NCBI RefSeq assembly: GCF_963169125.1
Contig: NC_084795.1
Span: 257,729,042 to 257,793,041, forward strand
Direction of reading: 5' to 3'
Length of the DNA stretch: 64,000 bases
Origin: Humulus lupulus
Lineage: Eukaryota > Streptophyta > Magnoliopsida > Rosales > Cannabaceae
Shown: piece by piece, positions 1-9,728 of the stretch
Layout of the letters: each line of letters begins with the position of its first letter
Position numbering within the stretch: the first letter of the stretch is position 1
Made by a program: the position numbers and the translations under genes
Notes under the pieces: model-generated
The model's input: the letters and a program-made list of their open reading frames with translations, nothing else
Told to the model about the DNA's origin: nothing
The model's database searches: none

Positions 1-1596
1 GAAGAAGAAGAAGAAGAAGAGGAGTGATGGAGCTGAAATGGGAGACTTAGGAGATGAAGGAGGCTTAGGGTTGGATTCTTCATTCAAGGTAAGGATTCTA
101 TGTGATTTAAGGCTTGTTTCTGTTATGGTTTGAGGAATTTAAGCATGGTTTAAGTTTGAGTTTTGGGTTTTTATTTTCTGAAGTTGAAATCAAAGATGTG
201 GATTTTGGGGATTTGATTTTGTGTTTGGGTTTCTTTGATGATGTTTCTGAGTTGTTAGATGGTCTAAGTGGGGTTTTGAATTGGTTTTGGGGCTTGGGTA
301 CCTGCTTGGGATGATTTGGAGCGGTGTTAGCACGGGGAAAATGCAGGGAAAAACCCAGATTTCTGGGTTTCGCGTAGGAGCGCCGCGACCCTGTTCTTAG
401 GCGCCGCGGCGCGAGGCTATTTCTGGGCAGGGGGAGGCTTCTGACTTGCTGGGTGTCCCGGCCCTATTGGGCAGGGCGCTGCGGCCCTCTTGGGTAGTGC
501 CGCGGCGCTAGGCCATTTTCAGGACTTGAAATTTTGCATTTTTGAGCTTTTACTCCGGGGGTTCGGGGGATGTTTCCAATGATTTGTTTTAGAAATTTGG
601 GAGTCCCGAGTGTGTGGAATTGGTTCCGGGAAGTGATTTTGAGTTGATTAGTATTAAAGGATGTTTTTTACGTGTTGTGACTAGGTCTTTGTGAAGCTCG
701 GGTTAGAGGACCGTGCTCGCGGCTTTAGTGCATCAGGAAGCTCGGAATACAGGTAAGAAAACTATAACACCCGTAGGATAGGGCATGGGCCCATAGTGTG
801 ATTGCGGGGCACGACCATATATTGCATGATGAGATGAGTGCAGGGCACGGCCCTATATTGCATTACATGTTAGGGAGTAGACTTAAATGAATTGATATTT
901 GTTTCAATGTTGTTTGAGTTATACTATATGTGATTATAGTGGAATGATACGGCGCGGAGCCGAGAACGGCAGTGGGGCCGGTAGTAACACTTAGCACATG
1001 AGATGCTTATGGTCTGGGTAGGACCCAGTGGATATGTGTGATAACCCTACGGTGAGGACCGAGACCCCAGGCTGTGGTAAGGCTTCTGGGGCGGCATGGC
1101 CGTGCTTGCTTAGTCTAATGGTTGACCTGTTTATCTGCGGACTACCTGATATGATTAACTGTATAATTTGCATATGTTATGTACTGCATGAGTTTTCTTG
1201 TTGGGCTTCGGCTCACGGGTGCTCTGTGTTGCAGGTAAGGGCATAGATTGAGTCAACCAACCATGAGTACGGAGAGCGTGAAGCGACGCGTACATGTTTG
1301 GCCTGCCCGACTACTTTGGTTGGGGGTTTATTCGAGAAATGGCTGTAATAATCTATGATTTTATAACTAATTAGCTGTAAACTTATTTTAAGATGTAAAT
1401 AGTTTTCAAACCTTATTTTGGGATCCCAAATGTTTAATACTAGAAGTTTTAATGAAACAACGCATTTTCAAAGATTACAGCCTTAACTTTTGATTAGTCA
1501 CACTTTCGTTTTAAAAACATCGGTTAGTGAGTTCTTTGCACACTGTTTTGTCTTAAAACTCACTTGGTAATGGCTCTAAGGAAGTAGGGCGTTACA
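1..1596 (+). repeat. Ty3/gypsy-type LTR, 5' end cut by window start
   Basis: Non-coding repeat ending in GGGCGTTACA, the mirror of the TGTAACG start of the related minus-strand LTR at 4497-6602. The two share several blocks in opposite orientation: a GC-rich stretch with GCCGCGGCGC words (about 360-520), a block with GGGCTTCGGCTCACGGGTGC just before a CAGGTAAG splice-donor-like site (1200-1240), and a GGGATCCCAAA block (about 1421). A third relative ends at 50804. No coding capacity is visible; short ORFs here look random. A (GAA)n run occupies 1-20. The termini and layout resemble chromovirus (Tekay/Del) LTRs, which is inference. It is followed directly by a different retroelement, so it is probably a solo or truncated LTR inserted into it. 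Confidence 0.65.
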
Positions 1597-1890
1597 ACCC
1601 ACACAGGTCGTAGATGGTTCATGATGACCTCCCTTAGATTGGAATGCTGGGAGTGATGCCTACTTCTCCTCTCCAGGGGTCGGATATTCCTCCGGCATGC
1701 CTCCATTCTTAGGTGGTGGAGGGTCTCTTCTGGAGGCTTTTAGTTGGCCTCCGTCAAGGTGAATCTCAGCATCTTGAGATTCCTGTAGGCGTTTTGAACG
1801 CCTTGGCATTTTTTCTTGTCAAAATTGATGGAAGAACAATGACTTGATAGTCGTCCTTCCCAAACACGGCGCCAAACTGGTGACGGTGAG
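1597..1890 (-). mobile_element. Internal 5' fragment of a gypsy-like retroelement with primer-binding site
   Basis: Read on the minus strand, a primer-binding-site-like TTGGCGCCGTGTTTGGG lies at about 1860-1877. It follows a putative LTR 3' end and precedes a short leader or gag-like stretch that stops where the 1-1596 LTR begins. TGGCGCC is the common start of plant gypsy primer-binding sites. No intact gag is recognisable. The fragment connects to the LTR-like DNA at higher coordinates (about 1890-4484). Confidence 0.45.
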
Positions 1891-2242
1891 AACTCGTCAA
1901 CGATGTTAGGTCAGAAATCTCAAAGCTTAGTAAGCAGATAACTAAGTAAGAACTTAGAATAGACTTGAGGAAAAATAAGCACAAATCAACAATGGAGTAA
2001 ACATTCGTATATTTCGTAATAGCCTGAGTATACAATGAATTTTCCAACCCCTTATTGTGAGGGGTGAAGGTCTATATATAGCTGGGCTCTAATGACCCCT
2101 TATACATGGTGGTCTCTGGGGACAAAATAGTACATGGGTACACTGTCAGGATAGTAGCGCAGGTGGTAGTGGTGTTGGTGGAGTGGTGGTCGGCTTTAGT
2201 ATGTGTCAGGGGACTGCAACAGCACTCTTGCCTTGGTACCGT

Positions 2243-3599
2243 CACTACTAAAAAAACACCTTTTTAGGGCACTCACCTAGATGCGAGTCCTAAAAACAAA
2301 CTCCTGGACTTTTTAGGACTCGTGTTGCGAGTCCTTAAAGAATTTCTTTTAGGACTCGCAGAGCGAGTCCTAAAAACTATGTGTGTCCTAAAAGTTTGAG
2401 TTTTTTTTTTAAAGAAACACCTCCTGGACTTTTTAGGACTCGCGTTGCGTGTCCTAAAAGAATGTTTGCGAGTCCTAAAAACTTATCTGTGTCCTAAAAG
2501 TTTGAATTTTAAAAAATTTCAAATTCCCTCTAATTTTTTTTAACTAAAATTACGAGAATGTATTTAGGACTCACATTGCGAGTCCTAAAAACTTATGTGT
2601 GTTTTAAAATTTGAATTTTAAAAAATTTCAAATTCCCTCCAATTTTTGTAACTAAAATTACGATAATGTTTTTAAGACTCGCATTACGAGTCCTAAAAAC
2701 TTAGTGTGTTCTAAAAATTTGAATTTTAAAAAATTTCAAATTCCCTCCAATTTTTTTTACCTAAAAATACGAGAATGTGAGTCCTAAAAACTTATGTGTG
2801 TTCTAAAAATTTGAATTTTAAAAAATTTTAAATTCCCCCAATTTTTTTAACTAAAATTACGATAATGTTTTTAGGACTCGCGTTGCGAGTCCTAAAAACT
2901 TATGTGTGTCCTAAAAGGTTGAATTTTAAAAAATTTCAAATTCCCTCTTATTTTTTTTAACTAAAATTTTACTATTTATTACTTCACAAAGAAAAATAAA
3001 ACACAACAGCCCATTCTCTCTCTCTCATTGTTCTTTTCCCCCATTTCTCTCTCTATCTCTCTCTCTAGAACTCCACAACCAAGCCACGGACAGCGGCGCT
3101 CTAGTCACCCCTCTCCTACACGCGCCGGCGCAATGGACGCAGAAGGTCGGCGACCTTCGACCCCGGCGAGCCCAACCCCTCACGCGCCGCCCTCCGCCGC
3201 CTAAAGTCGTTCGAAGTCGCGGTGGTGCTATATTTTCCAAACTCTTCCGAGTATTTTTCGGCCGCCTCGAGCCACCCCAACCCAAACGAACACCACCAAT
3301 GCATTCCTTGTGCTTTGGGAATCAAAACCCACAAAATGATTGATCATTTTCCCGAACCACCACTGTGGGGTGGTGGCGCCGCCGTTAATGTCGAATCTCC
3401 GGCGGGAGCTTTGGCTATCAATTAATTTGTTAAAAATAAAAAATAAGACTTTTTAGGAATCGCATTGCGAGTCCTAAAAACATTCTTTTAGGACTCGCAA
3501 TGCGAGTCCTGAAAACATTCTTAATCTTACTTAAAGGCACTCAATGGGATTTTTTAGGACTCGCAATGCTAGTCCTAAAAAGCCCTTTTTGTAGTAGTG
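2243..3599. mobile_element. Non-autonomous CACTA-like transposon with palindromic subterminal repeats
   Basis: The left end begins CACTACTAAAAA and the right end finishes TTTTTGTAGTAGTG, an inverted pair typical of CACTA termini. The 3-bp flanks are CGT on the left and TGT on the right, an imperfect target duplication. Inside, roughly eight copies of a near-palindrome built from TTTTTAGGACTCGC and GCGAGTCCTAAAAA are separated by AT-rich spacers containing TTGAATTTTAAAAAATTTCA. About 3060-3425 is a GC-rich block unlike its surroundings, preceded by a CT-rich tract. No transposase is visible. Subterminal repeats of this kind act as transposase-binding sites in the family. Confidence 0.65.
3060..3425 (+). 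other. GC-rich island inside the CACTA-like element, possibly captured host sequence
   Basis: A sharply GC-rich stretch (proline/arginine-rich in most frames) between AT-rich palindrome arrays. It follows a (CT)n tract at 3016-3064 of the sort found in plant 5' leaders. One plus-strand frame stays open from 3222 to a TAA at about 3423. I do not recognise the encoded peptide. The composition contrast suggests a transduplicated gene 5' end, but this is inference. Confidence 0.35.
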
Positions 3600-3825
3600 T
3601 GTGTCGTACCTTCACTACTTTTTCGGGTACAAACATCTTAGGCGTGCTCGGGGATTCCATTGCTTGATACGTATGTTCCGTACCTTTACGTGTTCAATGT
3701 GCCCCATAGATGTTTTCACCTTTCCAAGATGTACCTATGCCTCAGGCCGCTCTATATTCTGCTAAGTATCAAACTACTTGTGGTCTTCATGGATACACAC
3801 TTACGAAGCGTGAGGGGCGTATGTC

Positions 3826-4370
3826 GTGCGAGGCGTTGGTCAGGTGTGTGCCATGCGAACCCAGGTGGCTGGAACCTTCGCGCGAGGCTTGACATCAGCA
3901 CGAGGGGGTCCTTACGAGACCTTAGGCATGTGGCGTTCGTGTAAGGTAGGTGGGCCTTGCAAAAGCACGGGGCGAGATGGCCTCCCTGAGGTGCAAGGGG
4001 AGGTGGCTTCGCAGAGGCACGGTGCGAGATGGCCTCGCTGAGGCGCGGCGCAGCTGGGAGCGCATTCGTGAGTCGGAGGGTCTCGCGACGCTGGGGCCGT
4101 GACTCCACGCAGGCGTGATGCAACTAGGAGCACATGCATGAGACGAGGGGTCTTGCGAGGCTGGGGTCATGACTCCGCACAGGCGCGATGCAGCTGGGAG
4201 CACACACACGAGATGGAGGCGTCTCGCAAGGGGCACGACTAGGAGCCATGCACACGAGACGGAGGCGTCTCGTGGGGGGATGTGGCATGGAGGCATGTGC
4301 GTGAGACGTGGGCATCTCGCATTTGTCTCCCATGGGCATGGAATGACTTCGTGAGGCCTGGGGCCTCGCA
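3826..4370. repeat. Degenerate GC-rich tandem repeat
   Basis: Repeated words such as GAGGCGTCTCGC, GAGATGGCCTCGCTGAGG, GCAGCTGGGAGCRCA and TGACTCC recur at irregular 60-90 bp intervals. Both strands therefore show long spurious ORFs rich in Arg, Pro, His and Cys (for example the minus-strand reading at 3922-4398). The repetition, not protein coding, explains the ORFs. It sits within LTR-like DNA, so it is probably a U3 repeat. Confidence 0.6.
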
Positions 4371-4496
4371 AATGTGTGGCCTTTTCTGCCTCTACCACGT
4401 CCTTGACGTCTTCGGTATCCCTTATCCGTTTACTTCAATAAGGGACCAGACATTTTTGCCTTGGTGGATTTTTGGCATCCACATAAGGGTAATTAA

Positions 4497-6602
4497 TAGA
4501 TTAAGGTTTAAAACCTTTGATCATAGGAATAGTTGTTTTTATTAAATAGTTTAAATTTGTACATGGGATCCCAAAATAAGTGTTTACAAGGTATTTACAA
4601 CTTCAAAAAACAATTACAACATAAGCCGACCTAAGCGACAAAATTAAGTTTTGCTATAGTCCCTATTGATTCCTCGGCCGTGGCGGTTGAGCAGCTACAA
4701 AATGTACACACCACTCCTAAAGCTATCAAACTCATGGTTGGTCCACATTCCCCTTTCTCTTACCTGCACCACATAACACTCGTGAGCCAGGGCTCAGCAA
4801 GAAATCTTAAATCAATAGAAAATAAAAAAAAAATTAAGTTATAATTTTTGCCAAGTGCCGAAAATAAAAATCCCTAGTTAAAACAATTCGATTCTTATTT
4901 ATGTAAATTGATGTAAGCAATGACGTCCTTCGTTATGCACACTTATTGCTGTCCCTGGCACCCTTAGGGTGGGCTTTAAGATTAGATATAATCAAACATA
5001 TAGATTACATAATACACAATCAGATGCAGCATATACAAGCATGCCTAATCAAATAATCACATTTATAACCACAGTCATATCCATTAACAGGGGTCCGAGC
5101 CCCGATTACAACCAGGGTGCAGTTTTCTTACGTTGAGTCTTGAGTAGATAGTGTATGGTGATCCCGAGCACGATCCATACTCCCGAGCCCTAGCGGTATA
5201 ACCTAGTCATAATGCAATAATAGACAACCATCATTCTCTTCGACTATTTAAGAGCTTCAAGGTAAATTTCTAGGCTTCGGGATCTCGAAGTCTACTAAAC
5301 TAGGTAGTAGAATCCTTCCCGAGCCTTAACATTTGAGTTCCCGAGCTTAAAAACCCTATTTGGCCAAAATTCTCTATTTGAGTTGTGTCGCTCCTCAATA
5401 GCACCGCGACCCTCTACAAGTCAGAGAGCCTCCCAAGTTAATTCCCTCGATACGTGCCGCGGCACAACCCACCCAACACGGCGGCGCAAAGGCGGTTCAG
5501 TGAAGCTCCCTTAGTCTCTGAGTTCATGCGAGCCGCAGCACTCCAGTAACAGCGCCGCGACGCAAACCCATAAATTCTGGGGTTTTTCCTGCGTTTTCCC
5601 TGAGCCAAAACCTCCCTAAACCCAACCAAAGTCAAACCTAAGTCCCAATTGAGTCCAAGACTCTCAATAACACAGCATCAACAACACAATTACCCCAAAC
5701 ACTATACCATAAATCTTACCACAACTCAAAAACCAAAGCTAGAGTTAAAACTCAGTCAAAACTTGAACTAATTAAAGAATTCACAACAGAATCAGGCTAC
5801 ATATCTTACCTCAACAGTGATTTCGACCCCAAACTATCCCTTGATCTCAATCCTAGCTTCAACTTCTTAGATTCCCTAGCCAATTCCTCAAGAATTTCAC
5901 AAACCTCCCAAGTGCCACAAGAGAGAGAGATGAATGAGAGGCAGAGAATGACTGAGAGTGTGGTTCTGTTTCCCTTAGTTTCAGAGGGCTTCTTATCTAA
6001 CTAAGTGGCTAAGGCAGTCCAAGGCTAGGGAAAAGAACAAATTGTCCATATCCTTAACCTTTGTTCTCTAACGCCCCAAGGGCAAAATCATCTTTGTATC
6101 CCATTTTCCGCTAATCCTCAAGTAGCCCTATAAATTTCCAATTAATCCTGACATACTCAAATAATCACCAAATAACTACTCATCACCTGATAAATCCCGA
6201 CTATGCACTATGTTTCCCAAAATACCTCTAGGCTCACCCCGAGCCGGGTATTTGACCCTGTTGTGACTTTTTCGCCAACTCACACACTAGGATCGTCTTG
6301 AGCCGAGTATCGCAAATATATCCACATAATAATGTGGTCTGAATCACATAACACATATAATTACATTTATACCATCAACGGGGCAAAATTACATATATGC
6401 CCTTACTAAAAAAAACAGGCCCACATGCATATTTAATACACATAAACATACATAAATATTCATATTACCATATACTTCACATATGCAACATAATCACACA
6501 TATGCTCAATTAATTTCACATAATTCGCACATAAATCCATTTAGGCGCTCCTGACACACTAATCAAGGCACTAAGCCTTATCAACAAATTTGGGACGTTA
6601 CA
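4497..6602 (-). repeat. Ty3/gypsy-type LTR, minus strand, 3' end truncated
   Basis: Starts on the minus strand with TGTAACGTCCCAAATTTG at 6602 and runs down to about 4497. It shares the GGGATCCCAAAATAAG block (about 4565), the block with GTGAGCC...GGCT (about 4780), the GCCGCGGCGC-type GC-rich block (about 5400-5560) and a GAGAGAGAG tract (about 5923) with the LTR at 1-1596 in the opposite orientation. The last roughly 100 bp expected before GTTACA is missing. It carries an as-1-like TGATG/TGACG pair at 4909-4925. No coding sequence. Confidence 0.65.
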
Positions 6603-7039
6603 CTCAGGATTTAGACTGATCTACAAATGATCATCTATTATGATAAGAATTAAATCTTTATGTCAAACAACAAGTTTATAAAGATAATTAATTCTCATCG
6701 GTCCTATCATATATAATCTCTATTATATACAACACATTTACTAAGATGTCTATCCACGTCAGAATCTAGATCACTCGCATCCCGTATGTTTAGTAAATCG
6801 CACTAGTAACCATTCATTAAAGATTTCTTACTTTAATATGTTACTGACTATTTTATTCATTATTTATGATCCTAATTCTCTCGTACTAATACAAAATCAT
6901 ATTCTCATGAATGTATAAAGAATTTACTTAATATTATTATATATTATGTATTTTAATATTACCAAGTGATTTAAAATAAACAACTTAATTAAATGCATAA
7001 AACTGATTAAGTTGTTTAAACAGATTCCAGTTTTGTTAA
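6603..7039. other. AT-rich DNA without recognised features
   Basis: No gene, RNA or clear repeat seen. It lies between a gypsy LTR start at 6602 and a copia-like LTR. Confidence 0.4.
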
Positions 7040-8119
7040 CACTACTTATGCAACTGTTTAAACAAAAACCGAAAAAACGGGTAAAAAATTCAACACACGA
7101 GATTTTTTACGTGGTTCAGAAATCCTTTCAGATAACCTACATCCACGGGGCCACGCCCAGAGAATAAACCAATTAAGTAAAGGAATAATGTGTACAAAAG
7201 CATTGACTTAAACAATGTAAGACTCTCTCTTAAACTATTGCCACAGTCTTGTTGTACTCTTCTCTACGAATCAGGTTTTGATGAAACACTGATTCTCTTG
7301 AAATCCCTTCAAAGAATAGCGAGTGCTCACTTCCTCCTGAAGTGAGACTTAGATAGAATCCTCTTCCGAAGATCCTTATGAACACGTTCACAATGGACAC
7401 TACTTGTTTACAAGGGACTAGATAGATATCCATAAGCACACTAAGCAATCTCACAAAGATTAAGGTGAACAAACTTAATCTCTACAAAGAAAACACTCTT
7501 CAAAATAAAATTATGTTTACAAATTTCCAAATGGAAGAGGTGAAATTTCTAAAGGCCTTGGCAAGGTATTTATAGGAAAAGAAATCGTCCAAGGCCAGCT
7601 TTCTCTGAGATCTTTGTAATCAATTTGCAAATTCCTTTGATTTTGGAAATCTACTAGTCAAATGAATCATGTGTCGATGGAAAAAGAAACTGGTGAGTCA
7701 GCAACGACATCAGACTTATCTGGCAAAACGAACATGGTCATTTCTTTTGACCATGTTCATTTTCGAAACCTTCTTTATTCTTGAATGAACATAATCCCTG
7801 AAAATATTCTTACAAGATAATTTAAATACAATATTTTACCAATGAAGATTGATTGTGGTAAATAATAAGGTAAAAATTGTATTCACACTAAATGAGATTT
7901 TCACACTAAAAAAACCAGTTGAATTATGTGATAACTATTTAAATATATGCTGATGATTTTTCGCAATTCAAAATATTTTGTCTAATAATAAAGTTAGCCA
8001 ATAAGGGTTTTTACATAAATAATTCAAACATTAATTATAAAATTCAAACATAATAAAATTGTATTTTTATTTGCATCAATAAAATTTCTTTACATGTTTT
8101 TAGAGCATTAATTCTAACA
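7040..8119 (-). repeat. Ty1/copia-like LTR, minus strand
   Basis: On the minus strand it would begin TGTTAGAATTAATGC at 8119. The block with ACGTGGTTCAGAAATCC, then GATAACCTAC and GGCCACGCCCAGAGAATAAA (about 7110-7170), and the following sequence through CTCCTGAAGTGAG (about 7340) reappear in the same order and strand at 60340-60600, so the two are copies of one family. The ORF-like stretch at 7230-7472 has no recognisable protein. The lower border is approximate. Confidence 0.5.
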
Positions 8120-8779
8120 ATCACACCATTGTGTAAGTAGAACTTATCGTAGATTAACAATACAATGAAAATCATTTGCACGGATTTAATCTTAGGACTA
8201 ATTCTTTTTTAACATATAATTACATTTATAATTCATTGTGACTTGGTGACTATGTGTAACTGTCTATATGTTCATGATTTTATAAATATTTGTATTAAGC
8301 AATTAATCATGTAATAAAATAAGCAAGCAATGCAATTGATAGACAAAATCCGTTTTCTACTTCTTTATTGATAATGAAATTAGTGACATAAAAAAAGTGG
8401 TTTTATGAAGGCATAAAACCCAACAATAAATCATCCACCAAAAAATTTAATAAAATGTTGGGAATTGACAAATATAATAAGTGTTTTGTCATCCCTCAAA
8501 TGTTATTCTTGTAGAGTTGTACCCCAAATTATTATTGTATTATTATGATAGTACGTTTATTTACTTTTGGGAAATTTTTGCATAACGAAAGTGCACAATT
8601 ATGCAAGGGTGATAATTTGGAAGAAAAATTTTAATTTCGTAAATAGAACTAAAATAAACTTAATTGTATCTTTTAATTATTTTATTTAAAAATAAATATG
8701 TATTAAAAATTATTATTCTATTTATTTAGATCGTCAGATGTAATAAATATATGATAATTCTACTATAGAAGCATGGAAA
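8120..8779. other. AT-rich DNA without recognised features
   Basis: Low-complexity AT-rich sequence between a copia-like LTR and a foldback element. No coding region or RNA gene seen. Confidence 0.4.
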
Positions 8780-9150
8780 ATACTCCTACGGTATGATTAT
8801 TTTTTATTTTTGGTATTTAAAAAAATTATAACTCATTTATTTTTTCATGAAAGTGCATATTATAGTTATAGTAGATATCCCACCAATTTTTGAGAAATTC
8901 TGACTAATTTACAATGCCCAAATCAGAGTTCAAACAGTTTGTTTTCCACTCGTACAAAAAAAATTAGTTACTCGTGCGATTGACTGTTTTGAAGTCTGAA
9001 TTGGACACCGTAAATTATTCGGAATTTTTCAAAAATTAGTGGGATGTTTGCTATAATTATAATATACATTGTCATGAAAAGAAAATTGGTTATAATGTTT
9101 TCAAATGCGAGAAATAGAAAACATCTCTACGATAAGGGCATTTTTTATGC
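8780..9150. mobile_element. Foldback (MITE-like) element
   Basis: The left half, with TTATAACTCATTT, TTCATGAAAGTG, ATCCCACCAATTTTTGAGAAATTC and a CAGAGTTCAAACAG block, is the imperfect reverse complement of the right half (AATTTTTCAAAAATTAGTGGGAT, CATTGTCATGAAAAG, TTGGTTATAATG). Arms are roughly 150 bp around a short centre near 8960. No coding capacity. The family is not recognised, and I cannot see a clean target-site duplication. Confidence 0.6.
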
Positions 9151-9169
9151 CCCTACTTAGGTAGGTATA

Positions 9170-9397
9170 TTACTTTTGCCCCTATTGTAGGGGTGTTTTT
9201 TGTTTTCAGTACTTGGAGAAATTATTTCCAATTTTTCTTTGTATGACAACTTACATGATAGTTAAAAAAGACTTCTCATCAATTTTCAAGAAATTCCGAA
9301 TAATTTACCCTACCGAAATCAAAGTTTAAATAGTTTGTTTTCCACACGTATAAAAAAAATCACACACAAGTAGAACTGATTGTTTGAACTCTGATTT
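9170..9397. mobile_element. Half copy of the same foldback element
   Basis: Repeats the left-arm order of the neighbouring element (TGTATGACAACTT, CAATTTTCAAGAAATTCCGAATAATTTAC in two parts, TAGTTTGTTTTCCACACGTA) but has no matching right arm. It stops at CTCTGATTT, where a 31-bp segment shared with an LTR begins (9394-9424). Confidence 0.45.
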
Positions 9398-9405
9398 ATG
9401 TAAAT

Positions 9406-9425
9406 TGATGTAAGCAATGACGTCA
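9406..9425 (+). promoter_or_regulatory. as-1-like TGA-bZIP element upstream of the SDR gene
   Basis: TGATG and TGACG start exactly 12 bp apart, as in the as-1 element of the CaMV 35S promoter, and the second motif is the palindrome TGACGTCA. TGA-class bZIP factors bind such pairs and drive responses to salicylate and xenobiotics. It lies about 305 bp upstream of the SDR start codon. Function here is inferred. Confidence 0.45.
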
Positions 9426-9635
9426 TTAGCAAGAAAAAAATGACAATGACAACTGTCTGACCACGTCTTATACCAATTGTTTTCCTCCAAAACTATATTA
9501 GCCACCGCCAGTGGTAAAATCTAAGTCTAGAAGAACACAGCAAAATATTGGTTTTCCGTAAATAATGGAGCCATCAGATTTGAAAATTTTGTATCCTATA
9601 ACATAATTATAGCCCCGTTGGACCCATATGGCTCT

Positions 9636-9660
9636 TTTATTATATAGATATATTTATATA
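9636..9660 (+). promoter_or_regulatory. TATA region of the SDR gene
   Basis: TTTATTATATAG followed by TATATTTATATA, about 70-90 bp upstream of the ATG at 9729. This would leave a 5' leader of about 40-50 bases, normal for a plant gene. Confidence 0.55.
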
Positions 9661-9728
9661 CAGATCATTAACTATCAAGTCTCCAAGACTTAACCATATA
9701 TATTCTCTTATCATCTCTGTGTAAGCAA

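Larger units (their letters stand above)
1890..4484 (-). repeat. LTR (minus strand) of the retroelement, split by a CACTA insertion
   Basis: LTR-like non-coding DNA adjoining the primer-binding site near 1870. It includes a TATATATA stretch near 2074 and is interrupted by the element at 2243-3599. It continues through a GC-rich degenerate tandem repeat (3826-4370) to about 4484, where a different LTR begins. The outer border is inferred from the change of sequence type, not from a recognised terminal dinucleotide. Confidence 0.4.

Noticed and set aside
114..314. 66-residue open frame at the window start
   Set aside because: It lies in an LTR, is Phe/Leu/Gly-rich from T/G-rich composition, and has no relatives I know.
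3922..4398. 158-residue minus-strand ORF
   Set aside because: Explained by the GC-rich tandem repeat; several frames on both strands are open at once.
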